A DNA stretch of 64,000 nt, taken from NCBI RefSeq assembly GCF_002223055.1, contig NZ_NKFL01000006.1:1054001-1118000 (forward strand), in the 5' to 3' direction. This DNA is from Burkholderia sp. HI2500. GTDB lineage: Bacteria; Pseudomonadota; Gammaproteobacteria; Burkholderiales; Burkholderiaceae. The position numbers were made by a program, and so were the translations under genes. This document shows, piece by piece, positions 31,768 to 41,794 of this stretch; the first letter of the stretch is position 1; each line of letters opens with the position of its first letter. The notes under the pieces are model-generated. The model had not been told where the DNA came from and searched no databases. It saw only the letters and a program-made list of their open reading frames with translations.

Positions 31768-34424
31768 GTCGTTTCCTCCTCGTCGAACCGGTACGTGAAT
31801 TCGCCGTCGGCGGCGCTCAGTTCGATCGACGACAGCGTGCGGCCCTCGAGCGTGGCCTGCAGGATCGCGCGGCCGATGCGCGGCATCACGGTGTGCGTGA
31901 GGATCGCGTCGACCATCCGGCCGCCGGATTCGATCGTCCGGCAACGCTCGACGACCAGCGCGGTCGCCGCTTCGGTGCAGCGCAGCCGGATGCCGTGGTG
32001 CGCGTCGATCCGCTGCTCGATCCGCCGCAACTGCAATGCGACGATCCGCGCGAGCGTCGCGTCGGTGAGCGGGTAGTACGGCACGACGGTCAACCGCCCG
32101 AGCAGCGCGGCAGGAAACACGTCGAGCAGCGGCGCGCGCAGCGCATCGGCGAGCGTCTGCACGTCGGGCAGGCGCTCGGGGTCGCGACACAGCTGCATCA
32201 CACGATCGGCACCGACGTTCGACGTCAGCAGGATCACCGTGTGGCGGAAATCGATGTCGCGCCCCTCGCCATCCTCCATCCAGCCCTTGTCGAATACCTG
32301 GAAGAAAATCTCGTGCACGTCGCGGTGCGCCTTCTCGATCTCGTCGAGCAGCACGACGCTGTACGGGCGGCGGCGCACGGCTTCGGTGAGCACGCCGCCC
32401 TGCCCGTAGCCCACGTAGCCGGGCGGCGCGCCCTTCAGTGTCGACACCGTATGCGCCTCCTGGAATTCGCTCATGTTGATCGTGATCGCGTTGTGTTCGC
32501 CGCCGTACAGCGTGTCGGCCAGCGCGAGCGCGGTCTCGGTCTTGCCGACGCCGGACGGCCCGCACAGCAGGAACACGCCATGCGGTTTCTTCGGATCGTC
32601 CAGCTTGGCGCGCGCGGTCTGGATGCGCTCGGCAATCAGCTCGACCGCGTGCTGCTGGCCGACGACGCGCTCGCCGAGCGTATCGGCGAGCTTCAGCACG
32701 GCCTGCGTTTCGTCGCGGACCATGCGGCCGAGCGGAATGCCGGTCCAGTCGGCCACGACGGCGGCCACCGCGTGTGGGTCGACGGCGGGCAGCACGAGCG
32801 GCGCATCGCCCTGCAGGTCGGCCAGCGCCTGCTGGGCAGCCGAGAGACGGTTTTGCGCCGCGGCTCGTGCATCCGCATCGAGTGCGTGGGACGGATCGTC
32901 GTCGAGCAGCAGCGCACGGGCATCGACGATCGCGGTCAATGCGTCGCGTTCGGTTTGCCAGCGTGTGTCGAGCCGGTCGAGTTCGGTTCGGGCGGTAGCA
33001 ATGTCGTGCTCGATCGCGTCGCGCCGCGCCGTATCACCGGTGCCGAGCGCGCATTCGCGCCCGATCCGCTCCTGTTCGACGCGCAGGCTGTCGATGCGGC
33101 GGCGTGCATCTTCGATCGGCGCGGGTACCGCGTGCTGGCTGACGGCGATGCGCGCGCAGGCCGTATCGAGCAGGCTGATCGCCTTGTCCGGCAACTGGCG
33201 GGCGGGAATGTAACGGTGCGACAGCGTGACGGCGGCCTCCAGCGCATCGTCGAGCACGAGCACGCGGTGGTGGGCCTCGAGCTTCCCGGCCAACCCGCGC
33301 AGCATCGTCAGCGCGGCCGCTTCCTCCGGTTCATGGACGTGCACGAGCTGGAAGCGTCGCGTCAGCGCCGGGTCCTTCTCGATGTACTGCTTGTACTCGG
33401 ACCACGTGGTCGCGCCGATCGTGCGCAGCAGGCCGCGGGCGAGCGCGGGCTTCAGCAGGTTCGCGGCGTCGCCGGTGCCGGCGGCCCCGCCCGCGCCGAC
33501 GAGCGTGTGGACTTCGTCGATGAACAGGATCGCCGGCCGCTCGGACGACATCGCTTCGTCGATCACGCCGCGCAGCCGGCTCTCGAATTCACCCTTCACG
33601 CTCGCGCCGGCCTGCAGCAGCCCGATGTCGAGCAGGTACAGCGCGACGTCCCGCAGCGACGGCGGCACGTCGCCGGCGGCAATCCGCAGCGCGAAGCCTT
33701 CCGCGACCGCCGTCTTGCCGACGCCGGCCTCGCCGACCAGCAGCGGGTTGTTCTGCCGGCGTCGCAGCAGGATGTCGACGATCTGGCGAATTTCCGGATC
33801 GCGTCCGATCACCGGATCGATCTCGCCGGCCCGCGCGCGGGCGGTCAGGTCGACGGCGAAGCGCGTGAGCGCCGAGCCGGCGGCGGCGGCGGTCGCGCCG
33901 CGCATCGTCATGTCGCCGCCCTGCGCCGCCTGCCCGGCCGCTGGCGCTTCGGGCGAGCCTTCGACGATCGACGCGAGTTCGTCGGCGAGCACGTCCGGCA
34001 CGATGCGCTCGAATTCGCGCGTGATCGCCAGCAGCACGTTGCGCAACTGCGGTGTCTTCAGGATCGCGAGCAGCAGCACCGCGCCGCGAATGCGCGTCGC
34101 GTCGTACTTCAACGTCGCGTAGACCCACGCGCGCTCGACCGCATCGTCGATGTGCACGGACAGATCCGACACCGAGCCCGCGCCGCGCGGCAGCTTGTCG
34201 AGCGCGGTAACGAGCCCGCGGTCGATCGCGGCGCCGTCCACGCCGAAGTGGCGCAGCACGCGCTGCAGGTCGCCGTCGGGCCGCTGCAGCATCTGCTTGA
34301 ACCAGTGCGCAAGCTCGACGTACGGATTGCCGCGCAGCCGGCAGAAGCCGGTCGCCTGCTCGAGCGTCTCGTAGAGGAACGGATTCAGCTTTCCGAACAG
34401 GTTGGCGCGGCCGATATCGGACAT
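31764..34424 (-). CDS. tssH: type VI secretion ATPase TssH (ClpV)
   Basis: An 886-residue AAA+ unfoldase that disassembles the contracted TssBC sheath. The N-domain is at about residues 1-160. The first ATPase domain has Walker A GEAGVGKTAVAEG near 230 and Walker B ILFIDEVHTLVGAGG. A coiled-coil middle domain is around 430-540. The second ATPase domain has GPSGVGKTETALALAD, VVLLDEIEKAH and sensor motif LLTSNVG. The length and the LSAADGEFTYRF end are typical of ClpV. It lies 12 bases after tssG and overlaps vgrG by four. Confidence 0.95.
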   Translation of the reverse strand: MSDIGRANLFGKLNPFLYETLEQATGFCRLRGNPYVELAHWFKQMLQRPDGDLQRVLRHFGVDGAAIDRGLVTALDKLPRGAGSVSDLSVHIDDAVERAWVYATLKYDATRIRGAVLLLAILKTPQLRNVLLAITREFERIVPDVLADELASIVEGSPEAPAAGQAAQGGDMTMRGATAAAAGSALTRFAVDLTARARAGEIDPVIGRDPEIRQIVDILLRRRQNNPLLVGEAGVGKTAVAEGFALRIAAGDVPPSLRDVALYLLDIGLLQAGASVKGEFESRLRGVIDEAMSSERPAILFIDEVHTLVGAGGAAGTGDAANLLKPALARGLLRTIGATTWSEYKQYIEKDPALTRRFQLVHVHEPEEAAALTMLRGLAGKLEAHHRVLVLDDALEAAVTLSHRYIPARQLPDKAISLLDTACARIAVSQHAVPAPIEDARRRIDSLRVEQERIGRECALGTGDTARRDAIEHDIATARTELDRLDTRWQTERDALTAIVDARALLLDDDPSHALDADARAAAQNRLSAAQQALADLQGDAPLVLPAVDPHAVAAVVADWTGIPLGRMVRDETQAVLKLADTLGERVVGQQHAVELIAERIQTARAKLDDPKKPHGVFLLCGPSGVGKTETALALADTLYGGEHNAITINMSEFQEAHTVSTLKGAPPGYVGYGQGGVLTEAVRRRPYSVVLLDEIEKAHRDVHEIFFQVFDKGWMEDGEGRDIDFRHTVILLTSNVGADRVMQLCRDPERLPDVQTLADALRAPLLDVFPAALLGRLTVVPYYPLTDATLARIVALQLRRIEQRIDAHHGIRLRCTEAATALVVERCRTIESGGRMVDAILTHTVMPRIGRAILQATLEGRTLSSIELSAADGEFTYRFDEEETT

Positions 34425-34436
34425 GACGGTTCCCGT

Positions 34437-35540
34437 TTAAGCGGTTTCGCGATGAAGGGGGGCGCCGCCGCGCCGCACGTCGTAGCGGACGACGAGGTCG
34501 CGCGCGGGGCCCGGATCGAGCCGTTGCCCGAGCCACGCGGTGCGGCCGATGCCCTGCGGCGCGCCGAGCGCGATCGCCGGCACCGCGTCGGCCGCCAGTT
34601 CGAGCTGCACGTCCCAGTCGAACTCGATGCCGACGTATTCGCGCACCCATTGCGCGAGCTGCCGCGCATGCGGGCCGCCCGGCAGGAAACGGCGGTACGC
34701 GTCGAGCGACAGCGGGCCGAGCACGATCCGGAAGCGCGACTGCGCATCGCGCACGGCCACACCGAGCGCGACGGCGCCGACCCGCAACGTCGGCCGCGTC
34801 GCGCGGATCGTGCAGCGCTGCGAACGTTCGATCGCGACCCACTGCGGCACGTGCTCGACGATGCGCGCCTCGACACCGAAATGCCGGCGCAGGATCTGCA
34901 CGAGCCCTTCCGGGTTGCGCGTGTGCCGCACGAGATGGCCCGCGTGGAAATAGCGCGCATGCGGCGCGAGCGTGTCGGCGTCAGCGTGGATGTCGGCTTT
35001 CGCGGCCGGCTTGTCGCCATGCGCCGCCCGGCCGATCAGGCTCGCGATATAACCGTCGAACCGTGCGCGCTCCGGGCGATCGAGGCTCACCGTCGGCTGC
35101 GCGTCGGCCCAGGCGCGGTAGAACAGCAGGATCAGCCGGTGATGGAACAGGTCGGCGAACGCGGCGAACGTCGGATCGTCGTGCTGCGCGGCGCGTTCGT
35201 GCGCGTATTCGGTCAGGTGCGTCGGCAGCGGCCCGTTCGGGCCGAACAGCCCGAACCCGTGGATCGCGATGCGCGGCGGCATGCCGCTGCCGTCGTCGCT
35301 CACGCCGGCCAGCATCGACGCCGCGAACGCGAGCGACGGTTGCTGCCCGAGCCGCACCGGCTCGTCGCGCGGCCGCGTCGCATGGCCGAGCGGCGCGCGG
35401 CCGGGCGACAGCGCATCGAGCCAGCGCAGCGCCTGGAACAGGTCGTAGCCGTGCGGCGCGGCGCGCAGGCGTGCCCACCACGCGTCGCGGCGTGCGGCTT
35501 CGGCAGCCGGCCCGGTAGCCGGAGACATGTCGCGCTTCAT
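34437..35540 (-). CDS. tssG: type VI secretion baseplate subunit TssG
   Basis: A 367-residue baseplate wedge protein. Family landmarks are YDLFQALRWLDALSPGRAPLG near the start, the IHGFGLFGPNGPLPTHLTEYA block near residue 95 and FHHRLILLFYRAWADAQP. It partners with TssF, TssE and TssK. The start ATG overlaps the tssF stop (ATGA). The frame is open well upstream, but that stretch is antisense to tssF. Confidence 0.94.
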   Translation of the reverse strand: MKRDMSPATGPAAEAARRDAWWARLRAAPHGYDLFQALRWLDALSPGRAPLGHATRPRDEPVRLGQQPSLAFAASMLAGVSDDGSGMPPRIAIHGFGLFGPNGPLPTHLTEYAHERAAQHDDPTFAAFADLFHHRLILLFYRAWADAQPTVSLDRPERARFDGYIASLIGRAAHGDKPAAKADIHADADTLAPHARYFHAGHLVRHTRNPEGLVQILRRHFGVEARIVEHVPQWVAIERSQRCTIRATRPTLRVGAVALGVAVRDAQSRFRIVLGPLSLDAYRRFLPGGPHARQLAQWVREYVGIEFDWDVQLELAADAVPAIALGAPQGIGRTAWLGQRLDPGPARDLVVRYDVRRGGAPLHRETA

Positions 35541-37408
35541 ATCGCGGGCCGCCTGCCGATGCGCGCCGGCCAGTGCGCGAGCGTGCCGCGCTGCGCACTG
35601 GTCAGCACGCATTCGGCGAACGCGTTGATCGACACGTGCCGCGCGAAGAACTGTTCGAGCACCGCGCCGAGCAGGAACGGGCTGTCGCCGGAGAACGCAT
35701 GATCGTCGACGGTCACGTCGACCTGCACGCCGCGCCCGAACATCAGCGGGCCGGACGCCGGCAGCCGGCGGAACACCGGCGAGAACGCCACGCGCAGCAC
35801 GCCGTCGATCTGCCGGCGCATCGCGGCATCGGCCGGGTCGGCATGCAGGCCGAGCAGTTCGCGCAGCGCGTGCGCGCCCTCTTCGTCGTCGAGATCGGTC
35901 AGCGTGTGGCGTGCGAGCCCGAGATGACGGATCAGCCGCCACGCGGTTTGCGCATCGGCGATCGGCGGGCGCGGCCGCGACGGGCCGCGGATCGCGACGA
36001 TGTTCTCGACCGGGGCCGACACGCGCAGCGTGAACGTGTTCGCGTCGCCCGGTGGCTGCAGCAGCACGAGATCGCGGTTCGTGCACAGCGTGTCGGCCGC
36101 CAGGTAGCGCATCGTCTCGTCGTACGGCGCGCACTGGCTGTCGACGAGCGACACGTAGGTCTCGCTGCCGACGTAGCCGGTGCGCGTGCCGTTCGCACGT
36201 GCCTGAGAAGAGACCAGCCTCGGTTCGCGCCGCACCGTGTAGTAAGCGCCGTGATTGCCGTCGTCGCTCGCGAACGACGCGTGAAACGGCCGGAATTCGC
36301 GCGACTGGCCATCGTCGCGCTGCTCGCTCGCGAGCCGCTGCACCGCATAGACCTCGTAGTCGAGCGGCCGGCTGCGATCGACGACGACATGGTGCTCGCG
36401 CGCGCCCGGCTGCAGCGGAATGCGGTCGGCGCGGCGCGCGAACAGGTTCACGGCCGGCGTGCAGTTCAGCGCGAGGTGTTTCGCGCTGACGGCCGCCTCG
36501 AGCGCCGCATCGTGGCGATCGAACAGCACGGTCAGTTCGAACGCGTCGCCGGTCGCACGCGCAAGCGCGGCGCGCAGCCCGCCGATGCTGAAGAACAGGA
36601 AACGCGCCGGAAACGCGAAATACTCGCGCAGCAGCCGGTAGCCGTGGAAGCTGCGGCCGTCGTCGGGCAGGATCGCCTGCGCGGGATCGAAGCCCTCGTG
36701 GACGATCGCGTCGGCATCGAGCGTATGCAGCCAGCGCGGCGGCTGCGCCGGATCGTGGCACACGACACCGAGCGCATGCGCGGCGATCAGTTCGAGCAAG
36801 TGAAGCGCGTCGCGCTCGGGGCCGGCCAGATGAAACGTCAGCCGGTCGAGCGGCAACTGGGACAGTTTGGCACCGCCGCGCGCCTCCAACCGGATGCGCA
36901 GCGCGCCGCGCACGTCCTGCCGCGCGGCGAACGCGCCGCGCGGCAGCCACGACGGCGCGCCGGTGACGGTCGCATCGGTCAGTTCGAGCGGCCACAGCGT
37001 CAGGTCATGCGCGGTGCGGAATTCGCAGGCGGTCTGCTCGGACGCGGCCGGACGCGCGCGCAGCGCGGTGCCGGCCGGCAGCCGCCAGCCTTGCGCCAGG
37101 CTGCCTTCGTTCAGCAGCGGCGCGAACCGCACGATCGCCATCGACGGCAGCGGCGCGATATAGCCGGGATAAACGGCATCGAGCAGCGCCTGCGTGAAGC
37201 GCGGAAACTCGGCGTCCATCTTGAGCTGCACGCGCGCGGTGAGGAAGCTGAAGCCTTCGAGCAGCCGCTCGACGTACGGATCGGGCGGCCCCGATTCGTT
37301 GAGCCGCAGCCGCGCGGCCACTTTCGGGAACTGCTGCGCGAATTCGCCGCCGAGCTCGCGCAGGTACGCGAGTTCGCGGTTGTAGTAGTCGAGCAGGCGC
37401 GTATCCAT
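35537..37408 (-). CDS. tssF: type VI secretion baseplate subunit TssF
   Basis: A 623-residue baseplate protein. The typical N-terminus is MDTRLLDYYNRELAYLRELGGEFAQQFPKVAARL, followed by DPYVERLLEGFSFLTARVQLKMDAEFPRFTQALLD. Mid-protein YEVYAVQRLA and C-terminal VQVDVTVDDHAFSGDSPFLLGAVLEQFFARHVSINAF are also characteristic. Full length. It forms the wedge with TssG and is coupled to it by a four-base overlap; tssE ends four bases before it. Confidence 0.95.
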   Translation of the reverse strand: MDTRLLDYYNRELAYLRELGGEFAQQFPKVAARLRLNESGPPDPYVERLLEGFSFLTARVQLKMDAEFPRFTQALLDAVYPGYIAPLPSMAIVRFAPLLNEGSLAQGWRLPAGTALRARPAASEQTACEFRTAHDLTLWPLELTDATVTGAPSWLPRGAFAARQDVRGALRIRLEARGGAKLSQLPLDRLTFHLAGPERDALHLLELIAAHALGVVCHDPAQPPRWLHTLDADAIVHEGFDPAQAILPDDGRSFHGYRLLREYFAFPARFLFFSIGGLRAALARATGDAFELTVLFDRHDAALEAAVSAKHLALNCTPAVNLFARRADRIPLQPGAREHHVVVDRSRPLDYEVYAVQRLASEQRDDGQSREFRPFHASFASDDGNHGAYYTVRREPRLVSSQARANGTRTGYVGSETYVSLVDSQCAPYDETMRYLAADTLCTNRDLVLLQPPGDANTFTLRVSAPVENIVAIRGPSRPRPPIADAQTAWRLIRHLGLARHTLTDLDDEEGAHALRELLGLHADPADAAMRRQIDGVLRVAFSPVFRRLPASGPLMFGRGVQVDVTVDDHAFSGDSPFLLGAVLEQFFARHVSINAFAECVLTSAQRGTLAHWPARIGRRPAI

Positions 37409-37412
37409 CGCG

Positions 37413-37976
37413 TCAGGCCCCCGCCACCGATTGCAGCGACATCGCGCCCGTCTCGAGATCGAGGTCGGAGCGCAGCACGAATTCGAGCGGATGCGGGATC
37501 GACCACAGCGTGCCGCGAATCTCGAACAGCAACACGTTGTGGCGCCGTTCGCCGGCGCGGCCGCCGGCCGCGTCGATCACGCTGCGGACTTCGACGCTGT
37601 CGGGCGCGATGCGCGGCTCGAAGCGGAGGATCGCGTCGCGGATCGACGCCTCGACCGACATCCGCTCGACGCCCGACATCGGCTTGCCCACGAGCGGCCG
37701 CATCCCGTAGTTGAGCACCGACGCCTGCGCGTGCGTGAACGCCGACCAGTCGACGAAGCCGTCCTCGGCGTTGCGCGTGTTGAGCAGCCACGCGAGATCG
37801 CGCAGCACGGCCGCACGCAGGCGTTCCGTGCCGATCCACTGCGCGCCGGGCGCTTCGGCGGCGCGCTGCGGCGTGTCGTCGGTGAGCCGGTCGAGCAGCG
37901 CGGGCTGGAGCCGGTCGCGCAGGCTGCCTTCCCGGCTGTCGCGGCCGTCGCGGGTTCGCGGGTCGTCCATCGTCAT
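37413..37976 (-). CDS. tssE: type VI secretion baseplate subunit TssE
   Basis: A 187-residue gp25-like lysozyme-related baseplate subunit. The family pattern is RDLAWLLNTRNAEDGFVDWSAFTHAQASVLNYGMRPLVG, then SVEASIRDAILRFEPRI and a β-rich end LFEIRGTLWSIPHPLEFVLRSDLDLETG. The N-terminal 40 residues are charged and probably unstructured. It lies 10 bases after hcp. Confidence 0.93.
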   Translation of the reverse strand: MTMDDPRTRDGRDSREGSLRDRLQPALLDRLTDDTPQRAAEAPGAQWIGTERLRAAVLRDLAWLLNTRNAEDGFVDWSAFTHAQASVLNYGMRPLVGKPMSGVERMSVEASIRDAILRFEPRIAPDSVEVRSVIDAAGGRAGERRHNVLLFEIRGTLWSIPHPLEFVLRSDLDLETGAMSLQSVAGA

Positions 37977-37986
37977 CTCCGCGCCG

Positions 37987-38478
37987 TCACATCTCGGTGT
38001 TTTCCTTGATGTTCCAGCCGACGGTCACCTCCGCGCCCTTGCCGCCGTTGTCGTTCTGCTGCCAGTACTGCTTCTTCACCTTCGCGGCCTGGAAGCCGTA
38101 ATGCATCATCAGCCGGTCGGCGACGTCGCCCGGATCGATGCCCGCGACCTGCGCGGACGTGACGAGCACCTCCTGCAGCGTCACGCGCATGAACTCGACC
38201 TGCGTGCCGCCCGTCTTGCATGCGGAGATCTCGACCGACGACAGATGCTTGCCGTTCGCGCAGTTCTTGATGATCGCGGGCGCGCCCTTGTCCATGTACG
38301 CGGCGACGACGAGATCGTTGAAGCTCGCCTTGCCCGCGTTGCCGCCGCTGCCGCTCGCCATCGCGCCCGGCTGGCTCGCGCCCCACGTGAACGACTGGAT
38401 GTCGGTCCAGCCCTTGTGCTGCGCGTCCGCCGATTCGCCGGTCACGCCGTCCACCTTCATAAACATTGCCACGCCCAT
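37987..38478 (-). CDS. hcp: type VI secretion tube protein Hcp (TssD)
   Basis: A 163-residue hexameric-ring protein that stacks to form the inner tube. Visible are MFMKVDGVTGESADAQHKGWTDIQSFTWGASQPG, the central AAYMDKGAPAIIKNCANGKHLSSVEISACKTGG and the C-terminal VTVGWNIKENTEM. Length is standard. The gap of 71 bases on the tssC side is the longest within the tss core operon apart from the tagF-ppkA and tssB-tssA gaps, and could hold an internal promoter or processing site, which is common for hcp; I see no clear motif. Confidence 0.95.
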   Translation of the reverse strand: MGVAMFMKVDGVTGESADAQHKGWTDIQSFTWGASQPGAMASGSGGNAGKASFNDLVVAAYMDKGAPAIIKNCANGKHLSSVEISACKTGGTQVEFMRVTLQEVLVTSAQVAGIDPGDVADRLMMHYGFQAAKVKKQYWQQNDNGGKGAEVTVGWNIKENTEM

Positions 38479-38549
38479 TGCCGTCTCCGTTTCAGTGCGA
38501 TGTCAGGATGAATGCCGCGTTGAATGCCGATCGTTGCTTGCTGCGCTGC

Positions 38550-40058
38550 TCACTCGTTGGCCGCCTTCGCGGTCGGCAGCCGCGAGATGAGCCGCAGCGA
38601 CACCGTGAGCCCTTCGAGCTGGTAGTGCGGCCGCAGGAAGAATTTCGACGTGTAGTAGCCGGGGTTGTCCTCGACCTCGTCGACCACCACCTGCGCGGCC
38701 GCGAGCGGCTTGCGCGCCTTGGTTTCCTGCGACGAGTTGATGGGGTCGCCGTCGACGTAGTTCATGATCCAGTCGTTCAGCCAGCGCTCCATGTCGTCGC
38801 GTTCGCGGAACGAGCCGATCTTGTCGCGCACGATGCACTTCAGGTAATGCGCGAAGCGGCAGCACGCGAACAGGTACGGCAGGCGGCCGGACAGCCGCGC
38901 GTTCGCGGTCGCGTCGGGATCGTGGTACTCGGCCGGCTGGTACAGCGACTGCGCGCCGATGAACGCCGCGAAATCCGAGTTCTTCCGGTGTACGAACGGC
39001 ATGAAGCCGTTCTTCGCGAGCTCGGCCTCGCGGCGGTCGCTGATCGCGATCTCGGTCGGGCATTTCTGGTCGACGCCGCCGTCGTCGGTCGGGAACGTGT
39101 GGCTCGGCAGCCCTTCGACCGCCCCGCCCGATTCGACGCCGCGGATCGACGAACACCAGCCGAACTGCTTGAACGAGCGGTTGATGTTCGCGGCCATCGC
39201 ATACGCCGAGTTCGCCCACGTGTAGCGGTCGTGGTTCGCGGCGTCGGTGTCTTCCTCGAAGTCGAATTCGTCGACCGGGTTGGTGCGCGCGCCGTACGGC
39301 AGCCGCGCGAGAAAGCGCGGCATCGCGAGGCCGATGTAGCGCGAATCCTCCGACTGCCGCAGGCTGCGCCACGCCGCGTATTCGGTGTTCTGGAAGATCT
39401 TCGTCAGGTCGCGCGGGTTCGACAGCTCCTGCCACGAATCCATCTGCATCAGCTCCGGCGATGCACCGGCGATGAACGGCGCGTGCGCGGCCGCCGCGAT
39501 CTTCGACAGCTCGCCGAGCATCTCGACGTCCGGCGGGCTGTGGTTGAAATGGAAATCGCCGACCAGGCAGCCGAACGGCTCGCCGCCGAATTGCCCGTAT
39601 TCCTCTTCGTAGATCTTGCGGAACAGCGGGCTCTGATCCCACGCGACGCCCTTGTAGCGCTTCAGCATCCGCGCGACCTCGTTGCGCGACGCCGGCAGCG
39701 CCTTGATCTTCAGCAGCTCGTCGGTCTCGGTGTGCGTGACGAGGTAATGCAGCCCGCGCCACGCGCCTTCGAGCGTCTGGAACTCGTTGTGATGCAGGAT
39801 CTGGTTGATCTGCTCGGACAGCTTGCGGTCGATCTCCGCGATGATCTGCTTCACGCTGCCGTACGCATCGGTCGTCATGCCGACCGTGTGTTCGAGCGCC
39901 TGCTGCGCGAGCGTGCGCACCGCGCGCTCGACCGACTCGCGCGCCTCGGCCGTCTTCGGCTTGAACTCCTTCTGCAGCAGCGCGGCGAATTCGTCGTGCG
40001 CGACGGCCGGTTGCGCGGCGTCGCGCGTGTCCGCACGGGATTGGACGGGATCATTCAT
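38550..40058 (-). CDS. tssC: type VI secretion sheath large subunit TssC
   Basis: A 502-residue sheath protein. The signature block is EFQTLEGAWRGLHYLVTHTETDELLKIKALPASRNEVARML, then PFGCLVGDFHFNHSPPDVEMLGELSKIAAAAHAPFIAGASP and RLPYGARTNPVDEFDFEE, with FACCRFAHYLKCIVRDKIGSF later. It forms the contractile sheath with TssB. It overlaps the tssB gene by eight bases, which favours equal synthesis of the two. Confidence 0.96.
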   Translation of the reverse strand: MNDPVQSRADTRDAAQPAVAHDEFAALLQKEFKPKTAEARESVERAVRTLAQQALEHTVGMTTDAYGSVKQIIAEIDRKLSEQINQILHHNEFQTLEGAWRGLHYLVTHTETDELLKIKALPASRNEVARMLKRYKGVAWDQSPLFRKIYEEEYGQFGGEPFGCLVGDFHFNHSPPDVEMLGELSKIAAAAHAPFIAGASPELMQMDSWQELSNPRDLTKIFQNTEYAAWRSLRQSEDSRYIGLAMPRFLARLPYGARTNPVDEFDFEEDTDAANHDRYTWANSAYAMAANINRSFKQFGWCSSIRGVESGGAVEGLPSHTFPTDDGGVDQKCPTEIAISDRREAELAKNGFMPFVHRKNSDFAAFIGAQSLYQPAEYHDPDATANARLSGRLPYLFACCRFAHYLKCIVRDKIGSFRERDDMERWLNDWIMNYVDGDPINSSQETKARKPLAAAQVVVDEVEDNPGYYTSKFFLRPHYQLEGLTVSLRLISRLPTAKAANE

Positions 40059-40605
40059 CGCGGGCCTCCGGTTGGGTCGCGTCGCCGCCCTGCGCGGGCT
40101 CGTGCGGGTTGCGCACGAGCGTCTTCAGCAGGTCGGGATCGTTGATCGCGCGCTCGATCAGCTGCTCGGCGCCATGCTTGCCGTCCATGTACGACAGCAG
40201 GTTCGACAGCTCGGTGCGCGCCTCCAGCAGCCGGCGCAGCGCGTCGACGTTGCGCGCGATCGCGGCCGGCGAGAAATCGTCGATCTGCTCGAACGTCATG
40301 TCGACGTTGAGCATCCCTTCGCCCGTCAGCGTGTTCGGCACCTGGAACGCGACACGCGGCGCGATCGATTTCATCCGCTCGTCGAAGTTGTCGACGTCGA
40401 TCTCGAGGAACTTGCGCTCCGGCAAGTCCGGCAACGGCTCGGCACGCTTGCCCGCCAGGTCGGAAATCACGCCCATCACGAACGGCAACTGCACCTTGCG
40501 TTCGGCGCCGTAGGTCTCGACGTCGTACTCGATCTGCACGCGCGGCGCCCGATTGCGCGCGATGAACTTCTGTCCGCTGCCTGCCGCCTTGGTTCTGTCC
40601 GTCAT
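40051..40605 (-). CDS. tssB: type VI secretion sheath small subunit TssB
   Basis: A 184-residue sheath protein with the family motifs QKFIARNRAPRVQIEYDVETYGAERKVQLPFVMGVISDLAG and FLEIDVDNFDERMKSIAPRVAF. The ATG at 40605 is preceded by AAGGAG with a 6-base spacer; a longer frame upstream (from 40656) lacks support. It pairs with TssC, whose gene overlaps its end. Confidence 0.95.
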   Translation of the reverse strand: MTDRTKAAGSGQKFIARNRAPRVQIEYDVETYGAERKVQLPFVMGVISDLAGKRAEPLPDLPERKFLEIDVDNFDERMKSIAPRVAFQVPNTLTGEGMLNVDMTFEQIDDFSPAAIARNVDALRRLLEARTELSNLLSYMDGKHGAEQLIERAINDPDLLKTLVRNPHEPAQGGDATQPEARDE

Positions 40606-40678
40606 CGTCCACTCCTTCACATCGATCAGGTTGCGCAGTTGGTCGTCAGCGCCCACATCGCGGCGGCGCTCGCTCGTT

Positions 40679-41794
40679 TCATTCGCTCCGCTCGCCGCTC
40701 AGCAGATCCAGCTTCGGCAGGCTCTCCGGCGCGAGATCGCGGATGATTTCGTAGAAGTCGAGCGCGAGCAGCCGTTGCGCGCGCCGCAGCAGCAGCGGCG
40801 CCGGATGGCTCGGCTCGTGTTGCTCGAAATAGCGGCACATCTTGTCGAGACCGATGCGCACGTCGTCGCGGCTCGTGACCTCGGCATCGCGCCAGGCGTG
40901 CGCGTTCGGTCGTGCCGCCGGCGCGGTTGCGGCAACGCCTGGCGGCGCCGTGTCGCCGGGCGCGGCCTGCTGCATGTCGGGCGACACCGGTTGCGGCTCG
41001 GGCAGCGGCACGTCGCGCACGATCCGTTGCAGCGCCTTCTCGGCGTCGCCTTCGTCGGGCGCCCATTCGCGGCCCAGCCTGTCCGTCACGCCCACGCGGA
41101 TCGCCTCCAGTGCGTGCAGTGCCGCGCGCGCCGCGTCGAGCGGCGTCGTGCCGTCGCTGCGCGCGGCCGACAGCGCAGCCAGCAGGCTTTCGCGGCTGCC
41201 CGCCACGGGGCTGCCGGTGTCGTCGCGGCCGTCGAGCAGCCGTTCCGCGTCGCGCACGCTCGGGCCGCCGTCGAACAGCGGCTGGCGCCGCGCCGCGCGC
41301 GCGCAGCCGTGCGCGCCGGCTATCTCGGCGAGCGCGTTCATCCGCAATGTCGGGTCCGGTTCGCCGTCAGCGTCGAGCCGCGGATGCAGGTCGTCCCAGC
41401 GGCGTTCGAGCAGGTTCGCGACGAGCGCAAGCGCGTCCGCGTAGCCCGGAATACCGTGTTGCTCGGTCCAGCTTCGCGCGAGACAGGCGATGACGCGCAG
41501 ATCCTTCGTGCGCGCCGACAGCGCCAGCGCGAGCCGCTCGACCGCCCGCCAGTCGGGCGCCTCGGCCGGGATCACGGAGTCGCCGTATTGCTGCTCGGCA
41601 CGCGGCGTCGCGCGCTCCTGCAGTTGCAGGAACTCGGCGTCGTATTCGAGGTTCGCGCCGCACGGCGCATCGGGCGCGACGTCCGCGAGCAGTTGGCCGA
41701 TCAGGTCGGCGCGCGGGGTCGCCGGCAGGCCGGGCGGCACCGTGGCATGTGCGGCGGCGGCCAGCGCCGCCTGGCTGACGTCATTCGAATGCAT
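40679..41794 (-). CDS. tssA: type VI secretion protein TssA
   Basis: A 371-residue TssA with the N-terminal ImpA-like domain (about 25-150). Blocks are DAPCGANLEYDAEFLQLQERATPRAEQQYG, APDWRAVERLALALSARTKDLRVIACLARSW and DLHPRLDADGEPDPTLRMNAL. A shorter C-terminal region ends YFEQHEPSHPAPLLLRRAQRLLALDFYEIIRDLAPESLPKLDLLSG, a typical short-form end. It guides baseplate and sheath assembly. The start overlaps the end of the kinase gene by 14 bases. Confidence 0.92.
   Translation of the reverse strand: MHSNDVSQAALAAAAHATVPPGLPATPRADLIGQLLADVAPDAPCGANLEYDAEFLQLQERATPRAEQQYGDSVIPAEAPDWRAVERLALALSARTKDLRVIACLARSWTEQHGIPGYADALALVANLLERRWDDLHPRLDADGEPDPTLRMNALAEIAGAHGCARAARRQPLFDGGPSVRDAERLLDGRDDTGSPVAGSRESLLAALSAARSDGTTPLDAARAALHALEAIRVGVTDRLGREWAPDEGDAEKALQRIVRDVPLPEPQPVSPDMQQAAPGDTAPPGVAATAPAARPNAHAWRDAEVTSRDDVRIGLDKMCRYFEQHEPSHPAPLLLRRAQRLLALDFYEIIRDLAPESLPKLDLLSGERSE

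Noticed and set aside
31893..35702. Plus-strand open frame of about 1270 codons opposite clpV, tssG and tssF
   Set aside because: It spans three well-supported genes on the other strand and has artefact composition.
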